In this document: positions 7,034-14,589 of the stretch, one piece after another
Numbering within the stretch: position 1 is the stretch's first letter
Layout: the number at the start of each line of letters is the position of its first letter
From: Actinomycetes bacterium
GTDB lineage: Bacteria; Actinomycetota; Actinomycetes; Propionibacteriales; Nocardioidaceae
NCBI GenBank assembly: GCA_023460975.1
Contig: JAEWOG010000016.1
Coordinates: forward strand, 1-64,000
Direction of reading: 5' to 3'
Length of the DNA: 64,000 nt
Notes under the pieces: generated by a model
What the model saw: the letters and a program-made list of their open reading frames with translations, nothing else
What the model was told of the DNA's origin: nothing
Databases searched by the model: none
Made by a program: the position numbers and the translations under genes

Positions 7034-8100
7034 GTCGCGGGCAGTTCGCACCCCACGAGCACGGGCTCGTTGACCAGCCGTACGCCGAAGGCGCGCTCGA
7101 CTCCGTCGCGCACGTCGGCTGCCAGTGCCAGCAGGGCGTGCGTGGTCGCGCCGCCACGGTTGGTCAGCGCGAGCGTGTGCTTGGTCGACAACGACACCGT
7201 GGCGCCGGCGGTCTCACTCACGTAGCCCTTGCCGAAGCCGGCATGCTCGATGAGCCAGGCCGCGCTCGACTTCACCAGTCCCTCGCCGGCCGGCCAGCGG
7301 GGGGCGTCTGGGGGCAGGGCGGCCGCCTCTGATTCGTCGAGCACGGGGTTGGTGAAGAAGGACCCAGCGCTCCACGTGTCGTGGTCCTCAGCGTCGAGCA
7401 CCATCCCCTTGCCGCGACGAAGCGCCAGCACGGCCTCGCGGACATCGCCCATGGGCACCCGGCCTCCGGGCTCCACGCCGAGCGTGCGGGCGAGCTCCGC
7501 GTACGCGACTGGCGCCGAGAGCGTGCCCTGCTTGAACAGGAAGCTCACCTCCAGCACGACGTGGCGTCCCGGGTCCGCCTTGAACCGGCTGTGCCGGTAG
7601 CCGAACGCGCAGTCGGCGGCAGCGACGGTGCGCACGCCGCGCAGCACCCGGTCGTACACCCGCACCTGGGCGATGGTCGCGTCCACGGACTGGCCGTACG
7701 CGCCGACGTTCTGGATGGGAGTCGCCCCCACCGAACCGGGGATGCCGGACAGCGCCTCGACGCCGACCCACCCGGACTCCACGGCGCGCGCGACGAAACC
7801 GTCCCACGACTCCCCCGCCGCGACCCGGACCGTGACGGCGCCCAGGCACGCCAGTTCGTCGGGATCGCACCCGTCCGAGTCGGCCACGACACCGCGGGTC
7901 GCCACCTCGATGACGCGACCGTCGAAGCCCTCGTCGGCCACGACAAGGTTGGAGCCACCGCCGAGCACCAGCACAGGCGTCCCGGCAGCGTCGGCCGAGG
8001 CAACGGCATCGATGAGCTCGGCCTCAGTGGTGGCACGGACGTACTCGCGCGCCGCACCGCCCAACCGCAGCGTCGTGTGGTCGCGCAGCAGCTCAGGCAC
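7027..8100 (-). CDS. murB: UDP-N-acetylmuramate dehydrogenase
   Basis: This FAD enzyme reduces UDP-GlcNAc-enolpyruvate to UDP-MurNAc with NADPH in cytoplasmic peptidoglycan synthesis. The 357-residue product has the FAD-binding LGGGSNLVVADEGFDG, the GIPGSVGATPIQNVGAYGQ loop, FGYRHSRFK, and the catalytic-serine segment SAGSFFTNPV of type I MurB. A Glu near the C-terminus (RLVNEPVLVG) fits the proton donor. The start overlaps the upstream MaoC gene by 8 bases, so it is probably cotranscribed with the dehydratase pair. Confidence 0.95.
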   Translation of the reverse strand: MPELLRDHTTLRLGGAAREYVRATTEAELIDAVASADAAGTPVLVLGGGSNLVVADEGFDGRVIEVATRGVVADSDGCDPDELACLGAVTVRVAAGESWDGFVARAVESGWVGVEALSGIPGSVGATPIQNVGAYGQSVDATIAQVRVYDRVLRGVRTVAAADCAFGYRHSRFKADPGRHVVLEVSFLFKQGTLSAPVAYAELARTLGVEPGGRVPMGDVREAVLALRRGKGMVLDAEDHDTWSAGSFFTNPVLDESEAAALPPDAPRWPAGEGLVKSSAAWLIEHAGFGKGYVSETAGATVSLSTKHTLALTNRGGATTHALLALAADVRDGVERAFGVRLVNEPVLVGCELPATQ

Positions 8101-8488
8101 GAACCACTGCCTTGGGCATGCCGAGCACCTTCACGCCCTCGCAGGTCACCTGCATGGTGAGCGTCGCCAAGCCGTCCTCGACCTTCGACACGGAGCCGCT
8201 CACCTCGATGCGCGCGGCACCCTCGGCGGGCACCACGACCGGCTTGGTGAACTTGCAGCCGAGCTCGACGACCTCAGCGCCCGGCACCCATCCGGCCACG
8301 GCGCGCCCCGCGAGGCCGAGGGTGTACATCCCGTGGGCGATCACCCCGGGCAGACCCACCGACCTGGCCACGTCCTCGTCGGCGTGGATCGGGTTGTGGT
8401 CGCCGCTGGCCGCGGCGTAGCCCAGCAGGTCGGCCCGCGTGATGTCGAAACCAACCGGCGCGAACTCGTCGCCAACCGCGAGCGTCAC
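8093..8488 (-). CDS. MaoC-type (R)-specific dehydratase, HadB-like
   Basis: A hot-dog-fold protein of 131 residues carrying the hydratase-2 signature: D and H in YAAASGDHNPIHADEDVA (catalytic Asp/His), then GLPGVIAHGMYTLGLAGRAV. Its position beside a FAS1-type partner, rpmG and tRNAs matches hadA-hadB of mycobacteria, where HadAB dehydrates 3-hydroxyacyl-ACP in FAS-II. It overlaps hadA by 4 bases (ATGA type) and murB by 8. The host group usually lacks mycolic acids, so the substrate here is uncertain. Confidence 0.85.
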   Translation of the reverse strand: MTLAVGDEFAPVGFDITRADLLGYAAASGDHNPIHADEDVARSVGLPGVIAHGMYTLGLAGRAVAGWVPGAEVVELGCKFTKPVVVPAEGAARIEVSGSVSKVEDGLATLTMQVTCEGVKVLGMPKAVVRA

Positions 8489-8880
8489 TGGGCACCTCCG
8501 TGGACCAGGGTGGCGCGGCCGGTGCAGACCTCCGCGCCGCTGTCATCGACGAACGTCGAGGCTGTGGCGATGACGTCGGCACCGCCGAGCTGGCGCAGCC
8601 CCGTCACCGTCAGGGTGGCGCGCAGTCGGTCTCCGACGACGAGGGGACGGACGTAGGAGAACCGCTGCTCGCCGTGGACGATGCAGTGAAGCTCGATGTC
8701 CTCGGCAGCAAGGAAGGCGTTCATCGCCTCGAAGGCGAGCACGATCGGGAACGTGGGCGGGATCGCGTCAGGCGACTCCAGGCCCAGCGAGCTCGCGAAG
8801 GCCGCCACGGCACCCTCGGTGACCTCGAACGGTCCGACCTCGGGGAAACTGCGGCCCACCAGGGACGTGTCAACGGGCAT
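8485..8880 (-). CDS. MaoC N-terminal-type dehydratase, HadA-like
   Basis: A 131-residue FAS1-like dehydratase/MaoC-N domain protein (MPVDTSLVGRSFPEVGPFEV..., IPPTFPIVLAFEAMN, HGEQRFSYVRPLVVGDRL). It lacks the catalytic DxxxxH present in its neighbour, as expected for the non-catalytic HadA partner that contributes substrate binding in a heterodimer. It is translationally coupled to the downstream HadB-like gene and follows rpmG by about 100 bases. Confidence 0.85.
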   Translation of the reverse strand: MPVDTSLVGRSFPEVGPFEVTEGAVAAFASSLGLESPDAIPPTFPIVLAFEAMNAFLAAEDIELHCIVHGEQRFSYVRPLVVGDRLRATLTVTGLRQLGGADVIATASTFVDDSGAEVCTGRATLVHGGAQ

Positions 8881-8982
8881 GCGTCGAGCCTAGACGAGCC
8901 CGCTGACGACGAAACGACCCACCCGGGCATGCCGGGGGGCCGTCTCGTACAAGTCAGCGTGCTCTCGCGAGGAGAGCGAGGC

Positions 8983-9153
8983 TCAGCGGGTCTCGCGGTG
9001 AGCCTGGTGCTTGCGGCAACGCGGGCAGAACTTCGACAGCTCGATGCGGTCGGGGTCGTTGCGCCGGTTCTTCTTGGTGATGTAGTTGCGCTCCTTGCAC
9101 TCCACGCACGCGAGAGTGATCTTGGGGCGAACGTCAGAGCTCTTGCTGGCCAC
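8983..9153 (-). CDS. rpmG: 50S ribosomal protein L33
   Basis: This L33 of 56 residues is the zinc-binding (C+) form: CVEC at about 16-19 and CPRC near residue 47. GTG 9153 is the start, with AAAGGA upstream and the family beginning MASKSSDVRPKITLACVEC. The open frame runs on to 9180 toward tRNA-Met, but those codons do not match L33. C+ paralogues are often zinc-regulated by Zur in Actinobacteria, yet no Zur box was recognised here. Confidence 0.95.
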   Translation of the reverse strand: MASKSSDVRPKITLACVECKERNYITKKNRRNDPDRIELSKFCPRCRKHQAHRETR

Positions 9154-9188
9154 AGTCAGTCCTTTGTTGATGAAGTGCAAAATTTTGG

Positions 9189-9262
9189 TAGCGGGGGCGG
9201 GACTCGAACCCGCGACACCACGATTATGAGCCGTGTGCTCTAACCACCTGAGCTACCCCGCC
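9189..9262 (-). tRNA. tRNA-Met (CAT anticodon, elongator)
   Basis: The 74-base cloverleaf starts GGCGGGGTAGCTCAG, with anticodon CAT in CTCATAA and T-arm GGTTCGAGTCC. CCA is encoded directly after the discriminator A (9186-9188). A G1-U72 pair closes the acceptor, as in mycobacterial elongator tRNA-Met. Confidence 0.96.
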
Positions 9263-9307
9263 GCCGGGCACAGGGGAACTTCGCCGAAACGGAGGTCTCC
9301 GACCCAG

Positions 9308-9380
9308 AGCCCCTTTACGGAATCGAACCGTAGACCTTCTCCTTACCATGGAGACGCTCTGCCGACTGAGCTAAAGGGGC
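9308..9380 (-). tRNA. tRNA-Thr (GGT anticodon)
   Basis: A 73-base cloverleaf with acceptor GCCCCTT/AAGGGGC, anticodon loop ATGGTAA and T-arm GGTTCGATTCC. CCA is not encoded. It lies 45 bases upstream of tRNA-Met, and the pair plus rpmG probably form one transcript. Confidence 0.96.
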
Positions 9381-9451
9381 GACGGGCAGGAACATTACAC
9401 ACACATCGGCACCGACGTGAAATCGGGGTCGAGTGGCGTACGCGACACCCC

Positions 9452-10864
9452 TCAAGCGGTGGTTTCGGGGGTGCCCAACCGCGGCCATTCGAAGGCCTCC
9501 TCGAGCTCGTAGGCGAGCTCCAGGAGACGTGCTTCCCGGCCCGCCGCAGCCCCGAACATCATGCCGTGCGGGAGGCCCTTGGCCGTGGTCGCCAGCGGGA
9601 GGCTGATGGCCGGCTCGCCCGAGGCGTTCTGCAACGGCGTGAAGGCCACCCAATCCAGCAGACGGTCCATGATCGTCTCGTACGGCAGGTCCCCGCGCAG
9701 GAAGCCCACCGGGGGCGTCTCCATCGCCAGCGTCGGCGTCAACGTCACGTCGTACGTCGCATGGTGCTTCGCCGCCGCGTGCTTGCTCGCAGCCATCGTG
9801 GCGGTCGCCACGGGCAGCTTGTGCAGGTTGCGTCGGCAGTGCTTGGCGAGGCCCAGCGTGAGGCTGTCGAGGTTCTCCGGCGCCCACGACGCCCCGTGCT
9901 CGCGGCGACCCGTCGAGACCAGGAACAGCGACAGCATGGACCAGTAGAGGAGGAAGTGGTCGGGGAAGAACGACGGAACCGGGGGCGCGATCTCCTCGAC
10001 CTGGTGGCCCAACTCCTCAAGGCGGGCCGCGACCCCCAGCGTCAGTTCACGCACCTCGGGCGTCGAGTCGCGACCCACGCTCTGGGTGACCACCGCGATC
10101 TTGAGGCGCGATCGACCCGGCCGGGTGATGTCGCCGATCGGCGCCAGGCGGGGATTGCGCCACACCTTCTCCGCCTCGCGGAAGAAGGCGGCGGTGTCGC
10201 GTACGGAACGGGTCAGCACGCCGTCGGAGACGATCCGCACGGGCATGTCGCGGAACATCTTGTCCTGGGCCAGTCGGTTGCGCGTCGGCTTGAGGCCGAC
10301 CAGCCCGTTGACGGCCGCGGGGATGCGGATCGAGCCGCCCCCGTCATTGCCGTGAGCGAGCGGAACGACGCCCGCGGCCACCATGGCCCCCGCCCCCGCC
10401 GACGAGGCGCCGGCGTAGTGGCCGGTGTTCCAGGGGGTGGGAACGGCCCCCAGCCGCGGGTGGTCGGAGGCGCCGCTGAAGCCGTACTCAGACATGCGAC
10501 TCAGGCCCAGCGGCAGCAGTCCCGTGGCCCGGAACATCCGCGCGAAGTCGCCATCGGCGCTGGCGCGCTTCGGCTCGAACGCGTCCGCGCCGTGGGAGGA
10601 GGGCATGCCTGCCACGACCACGTTGTCCTTGAGGAAGGTCGGCACCCCGGCGAAGAAGCCCGGCTTGGGCGCCAACGCCTCGGCCCGCGCCTGCTCGTAC
10701 GCGGGATGGGCCACCGCGTTGAGGCTGGGGTCGAGCGCCTCGGCGCGAGCGATGGCGGCATCGACGACGTCGGCGACCGGCAGGCCCTCAGCAATCGCTG
10801 CGGCCAGGGACACGGCGTCGTGGTCTGCCAGGGCGTCGTCGGTGAAGGAGTGCACGCGGCTCAT
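9452..10864 (-). CDS. Amidase signature family hydrolase
   Basis: A 470-residue amidase with the Ser-cisSer-Lys triad visible: Lys79 in GVPTFLKDN, the glycine/serine stretch GASSAGAGAMVAAG at about 152-165 (Ser154/155), and the nucleophile Ser178 in GNDGGGSIRIPA. The substrate cannot be told from sequence; such enzymes hydrolyse aliphatic or aromatic amides, 6-aminohexanoate-type oligomers, or act as GatA. GatA is unlikely because gatB and gatC are absent nearby. The gene is monocistronic, with its stop 71 bases from tRNA-Thr. Confidence 0.85.
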   Translation of the reverse strand: MSRVHSFTDDALADHDAVSLAAAIAEGLPVADVVDAAIARAEALDPSLNAVAHPAYEQARAEALAPKPGFFAGVPTFLKDNVVVAGMPSSHGADAFEPKRASADGDFARMFRATGLLPLGLSRMSEYGFSGASDHPRLGAVPTPWNTGHYAGASSAGAGAMVAAGVVPLAHGNDGGGSIRIPAAVNGLVGLKPTRNRLAQDKMFRDMPVRIVSDGVLTRSVRDTAAFFREAEKVWRNPRLAPIGDITRPGRSRLKIAVVTQSVGRDSTPEVRELTLGVAARLEELGHQVEEIAPPVPSFFPDHFLLYWSMLSLFLVSTGRREHGASWAPENLDSLTLGLAKHCRRNLHKLPVATATMAASKHAAAKHHATYDVTLTPTLAMETPPVGFLRGDLPYETIMDRLLDWVAFTPLQNASGEPAISLPLATTAKGLPHGMMFGAAAGREARLLELAYELEEAFEWPRLGTPETTA

Positions 10865-10901
10865 GCCGGTGGAATCTAGCGAACGAGGAGCCGCCGCGTC
10901 G

Positions 10902-11618
10902 TCATCCCAGCCAGCCCACGAGATAGGGCGTGATCACGCTGACCGCCAGCGCGGCCAAGCCGGTGACCAGCCCGGCCACCGCCCCCTCGACCTCGCTCTC
11001 CTGCAGCGATCGCGAGGTCCCCACGCCATGGGAGACCGTGCCCATCGCCACCCCACGCGCCCGCGGGTCCCTGATGCGGCACAGGTCCAGCACCAGCGGG
11101 CCGAACACCGCCCCCAAGATGCCCGCCAGCACGGCAAAGACGGCAGTCAGGGCCGGCACACCGCCGACGACGTCGCTCACCACGAGCGCGACCGGGGTCG
11201 TCGCCGTCTTGGGCGCCATCGTGAGCGCCAACTCCTCTCCCCCGCCGAGCCACTCGACCAGCAGGTAGCCCGACGTGACGGTGACCGTCACGCCCACCAC
11301 CACCGCGGCCAGGAGCGCCCCCACCATGCCGCTGAGAGCTCCCACCGATCGGTGGAGCGGGATCGCGAAGGCGACCGTCGCGGGGCCGAGCCAGAAGGCG
11401 ATCAGCTCGGTGTCGGCCCGGAACACGTCGTAGTCGACGCCCGTGACCAGCAGCAGGCCGACCAGCACCACCACCGCCACCAGGACGGGCTGCGCCAGCG
11501 GGTGGGAGCCCGTACGGGCCCGCAGCCACAGGCCGAAGCGGTACGCCACGAGTGTGGCGAGCAGCCACACCAGCGGGCTCGACAGCGCCCAGTCCCACGT
11601 CTCTCGCAGCGTCGTCAT
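10902..11618 (-). CDS. lrgB: LrgB-family membrane protein
   Basis: A 238-residue polytopic membrane protein with the LrgB/CidB core: LALTMAPKTATTPVALVVSD, then GPLVLDLCRIRDPRARGVAMG and GVGTSRSLQESEVEGAVAGL. ATG 11618 overlaps the lrgA stop (ATGA). In Gram-positives LrgAB modulates murein hydrolase activity and pyruvate or glycolate export; which applies here is not known. Confidence 0.88.
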   Translation of the reverse strand: MTTLRETWDWALSSPLVWLLATLVAYRFGLWLRARTGSHPLAQPVLVAVVVLVGLLLVTGVDYDVFRADTELIAFWLGPATVAFAIPLHRSVGALSGMVGALLAAVVVGVTVTVTSGYLLVEWLGGGEELALTMAPKTATTPVALVVSDVVGGVPALTAVFAVLAGILGAVFGPLVLDLCRIRDPRARGVAMGTVSHGVGTSRSLQESEVEGAVAGLVTGLAALAVSVITPYLVGWLG

Positions 11619-11992
11619 GCCGGCTTCCCCCTGCGCTTGGGGCGCGGCAGCCGACTCAGTCCGGTGACCAAGCCACCGACGACAAGGAGACCGATGAGCC
11701 ACGAACCGACCAGGCCCACGATCAGCGGCACGGCCTGGTCGCGAAGGGTCGACAGGTAGACGGCCACACCCACGCCAGCGGGGACGAACAGCAACTGCAG
11801 GTGCTTGAGCAGGACGTCTCCCGCGCGCAGCACGCCGGCCCCCTCGGGCGGACGGCGTAGTTGAAGGAAGACGAAGAGGAGCACCATGCCGGCGACCGGG
11901 CCGGGCACCGGCGCCCCGCTCACCCGGACGAGCACTTCGCCTGCGACCTGGCAGGCCAGCAGCCAGGTGAGTCCCGCGATCACTTCGGCCAC
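11615..11992 (-). CDS. lrgA: LrgA/CidA-family holin-like protein
   Basis: The 125-residue protein has four predicted spans and the family pattern PVPGPVAGMVLLFVFLQL ... LLKHLQLLFVPAGVGVAVY. The C-terminus is basic (RPKRRGKPA). The start is GTG 11992. The downstream lrgB start overlaps its stop, so the pair is coupled. No linked LytTR-type regulator is seen. Confidence 0.88.
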   Translation of the reverse strand: MAEVIAGLTWLLACQVAGEVLVRVSGAPVPGPVAGMVLLFVFLQLRRPPEGAGVLRAGDVLLKHLQLLFVPAGVGVAVYLSTLRDQAVPLIVGLVGSWLIGLLVVGGLVTGLSRLPRPKRRGKPA

Positions 11993-12075
11993 CCCACCGG
12001 CGAGAACGAGACAGGCATGGCTGTCAATCTACGCCTGGCCGCGCCGCTCCCCGGCGCCGGGCGGAAGCCCCCGGC

Positions 12076-12660
12076 TCAGGAGCTCGCACCCCGGCGATGG
12101 CAGGCCGCCAGATGGTCGTCCACGACCCCGATCGCCTGCATGAGGGCGTACATCGTGGTGGGTCCCACATGGGCGAACCCGGCCTTCTTGAGGGCCTTGG
12201 CCAGCGCGATCGACTCCGCCGTGCTCGCCGGAACGTCGTCCGGAGTCACGGGCGCGGGGCGAGGCTCGGGGCGCATCGACCAGATCAGCTCCTCCAGGCC
12301 GCCCTCCTCGCGCAGCGCCACCGTCGCCCGCGCGTTGGTGATCGCTGCCTCGACCTTGCGTCGGTTGCGCACGATGCGCTCATCGGCCATCAGCCGCTCG
12401 ACGTCGGCATCGCCGAACGCGGCCACCGCATCGGCGTCGAACCCCGCGAACGCGTCGCGGAAGGCCTCACGCTTGAGCAGGATCGTGCGCCACGACAGCC
12501 CGGACTGGAAGGCCTCGAGCGTCAGACGCTCCAGGTGCGCGGCCTCGCCGTGGACACGCAGCCCCCACTCGGTGTCGTGATAGTCACGGTCCACCGGGTG
12601 GCTCGCCCAGGAGCAGCGCACCACCGCATCGTCGCCAAGAACTCCACCAGATTCAGTCAT
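12076..12660 (-). CDS. tag: DNA-3-methyladenine glycosylase I
   Basis: Tag removes 3-methyladenine from alkylated DNA. The 194-residue product begins after MTESGGVLGDDAV with RCSWASHPVDRDYHDTEWG, the zinc/active-site start of Tag, followed by FQSGLSWRTILLKREAFRDAF. The segment GFAHVGPTTMYALMQAIGVVDDH carries C-terminal Tag features, ending CHRR. The start is ATG 12660; the open frame extends into the small-RNA region upstream but has no family match there. Confidence 0.92.
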   Translation of the reverse strand: MTESGGVLGDDAVVRCSWASHPVDRDYHDTEWGLRVHGEAAHLERLTLEAFQSGLSWRTILLKREAFRDAFAGFDADAVAAFGDADVERLMADERIVRNRRKVEAAITNARATVALREEGGLEELIWSMRPEPRPAPVTPDDVPASTAESIALAKALKKAGFAHVGPTTMYALMQAIGVVDDHLAACHRRGASS

Positions 12661-12787
12661 GGAGCCATCGTGACAGGGGCCACCGACGCTCACGGGCGGC
12701 TGAAGCGACCTGTGGATGCCACGGCGTTGCGCGTCCCCTGTGGACGAGAAGTGGCTCGCCGCCGAGTGCCGGGAGGCCCCGAAATAG

Positions 12788-12861
12788 CAGGAGTGGCCAT
12801 TCGACGGGGGATGCGAATGGCCACTCACTCGTCAGGCGTACGGGGGACATCGCCTGACGAG
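12788..12861 (-). ncRNA. 6C-type small RNA (two C-rich-loop hairpins)
   Basis: Two adjacent perfect stem-loops occur: an 11-bp stem (12828-12838 with 12851-12861) and a 13-bp stem (12791-12803 with 12814-12826). Read on the minus strand their loops are ATGTCCCCCGTA and CATCCCCCGT, so both expose a UCCCCC run. Paired hairpins with C-run loops define the actinobacterial 6C RNA (Rfam 6C). A TAGAAT box stands 6 bases upstream. Targets here are unknown. The rest of the 290-base gap between tag and the TetR gene shows nothing else. Confidence 0.8.
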
Positions 12862-12866
12862 AATTG

Positions 12867-12872
12867 ATTCTA
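12867..12872 (-). promoter_or_regulatory. -10 box of the 6C-type RNA
   Basis: TAGAAT on the minus strand predicts a start at about 12860, at the first hairpin. No clear -35 was found. Confidence 0.5.
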
Positions 12873-12951
12873 GACGATCGACTCAGAACCGACCACCGAA
12901 TCGTAATAACTCGCACGAAGAAGTTGCCGCACGAGCGCGTACCGTGACGGA

Positions 12952-13605
12952 ATGCGGAACAGCAGCACCACCCGGGACACCCTCCTCTCAGCCGCGGCCG
13001 CCGAGATCATCCAGAACGGCTACGCGGGAGCATCCATGGCCGCGATCGCCGCGCGCCTCGACATGACGAAGGGTGCGTTCGCCTACCACTTCCCCGCCAA
13101 GAGCGACTTGGCCGTCGCCCTCTCGCAACGCCTGTTCGACGCTCTGCTCCGCACCGAGGCGAGGGTCAGCGCCAACGTCCCCACCGGTGGGCTGCGAGCC
13201 CTCGTGGCGTACGTGCTCGAGGTCGGCCGGGAGTGCATGAACACGGAGAACGCCGCCGGAGTGGTGCTCGCGCTGGACTCCCACCTCAAGGAGCTCGACC
13301 TGCCGCGGGCCGTTCCCCTGCTCGAGGGCCACGTCAGGGCCCGTCTCGAACAGGCCGTCGCCGCAGGCGAGGTCGAGATCGAGCCCAACATCGACACGGC
13401 GGTGCGTTACGTGACGCTCCAGGTGATCGGCAGCTTCATCTACCTGCACCTGCAGCCCGAACACCAGACCCCCGACCTGCACTTCCTGCGGATGCTGGTG
13501 ACTGCGTTGGGCGGCCACGATGCCCGCGGGGTCATCGACGACGTGCTGCAGGCCCAGGAGGCGGGCCTGGTCGCCCCGACCCCCGTCTTCGGCATCGAGG
13601 AATGA
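12952..13605 (+). CDS. TetR-family transcriptional regulator
   Basis: The 217-residue repressor-type protein has an N-terminal helix-turn-helix (residues about 10-50: AAAEIIQNGYAGASMAAIAARLDMTKGAFAYHFPAKSDL split by the turn) and a helical ligand-binding domain. The style resembles A-factor-receptor-like regulators (ScbR/ArpA) in length and in the GAFAYHFPAK segment, but no butenolide synthase is nearby. It converges with pirin (16-base gap). Ligand and targets are unknown. Confidence 0.85.
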   Translation: MRNSSTTRDTLLSAAAAEIIQNGYAGASMAAIAARLDMTKGAFAYHFPAKSDLAVALSQRLFDALLRTEARVSANVPTGGLRALVAYVLEVGRECMNTENAAGVVLALDSHLKELDLPRAVPLLEGHVRARLEQAVAAGEVEIEPNIDTAVRYVTLQVIGSFIYLHLQPEHQTPDLHFLRMLVTALGGHDARGVIDDVLQAQEAGLVAPTPVFGIEE

Positions 13606-13620
13606 CCCGGCCGCGCTGCG

Positions 13621-14589
13621 TCAGCTGCGCTGCTTGAGTCGTACGTTGGGCAGCTCGGGCGCCGGCAGCGGCGCCAGCACCTCACCCGCCACGAGCCCGA
13701 AGCGACCCGGAGCCAGCGACTGGGCATCGGCGACCACAGCGCCATCACGCAACACCTGCGCCTGCCAGGCATCGCGCGCGGTGACGACGTCCTCATGGGT
13801 GCGACCGATGAAGTTCCACCACATGACGATCGACTCGCCGAACGGCGTGCCGCCGAGCAGCATCAGGCGCGTCTCCTCGACCGCCCACAACTCCATCGAC
13901 TCCGCGCCGGGCGCAAGATAGGCCAACTCCGTCTGCTTCACCGTGTGTCCGTCGACCTCGAGCGCACCCACGTCGACGAGGACGCCGTACTCGTGGTCGG
14001 GCTCGATGGGCACGCGCAGCACGGCGCCGGGAGCCAACATGATCTCGGCGCCCACCAACGGGGTGTACGTGGGCACCGGCGACGTCGAGCCCAGGAGCGA
14101 ACCCACGAGGACGCGGGCCTCCCACCCAGGCCCCCGCACCGGCGCCGGGACATGGTGATCGAAGCGAGGCTCGGTGTCGCGGCTTGCGTCCGGAAGCGCC
14201 ACCCAGAGCTGGACGCCGTGCAGGACCTCGGTCGCAGGCGTGGAGACCTCCGAGTGGCTGATGCCGCGCCCTGCCGTCATGAGGTTCAGCTCACCGGGAC
14301 GCACCAGGGCCTGGTTGCCGGCCGAGTCGCGGTGCTGGATCTCGCCGGTGAAGAGCCAACTCACCGTCTGCAGGCTGGTGTGCGGGTGCGGCGGCACCCG
14401 CATCCCACCCGTGAGGCTGACCTCGTCCGGACCGTAGTGGTCGATGAAGCACCACGCGCCGATCAACGAACGCCCCCGCAGCGGCAGCGTGCGCCGTACG
14501 AGCATCCCGCGCGGACCGCCGAGCGGCACCTCCCGCGGCGAGACGACCTCGACGGTCCTGCTGGCGTCGGCCGGCTGGGGGTTGCTCAT
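13621..14589 (-). CDS. Pirin family protein
   Basis: A bicupin of 322 residues. The pirin-N metal site is seen in PPHPHTSLQTVSWLFTGEIQ and HRDSAGN; GELNLMTAGRGISHSEVS follows. The C-terminal pirin domain contains LLGGTPFGESIVMWWNFIGRT. Some pirins act as quercetin dioxygenases or redox-sensing cofactors; the function here is unassigned. Its start overlaps the stop of the upstream oxidoreductase by 4 bases, so the two are translated together. Confidence 0.9.
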   Translation of the reverse strand: MSNPQPADASRTVEVVSPREVPLGGPRGMLVRRTLPLRGRSLIGAWCFIDHYGPDEVSLTGGMRVPPHPHTSLQTVSWLFTGEIQHRDSAGNQALVRPGELNLMTAGRGISHSEVSTPATEVLHGVQLWVALPDASRDTEPRFDHHVPAPVRGPGWEARVLVGSLLGSTSPVPTYTPLVGAEIMLAPGAVLRVPIEPDHEYGVLVDVGALEVDGHTVKQTELAYLAPGAESMELWAVEETRLMLLGGTPFGESIVMWWNFIGRTHEDVVTARDAWQAQVLRDGAVVADAQSLAPGRFGLVAGEVLAPLPAPELPNVRLKQRS

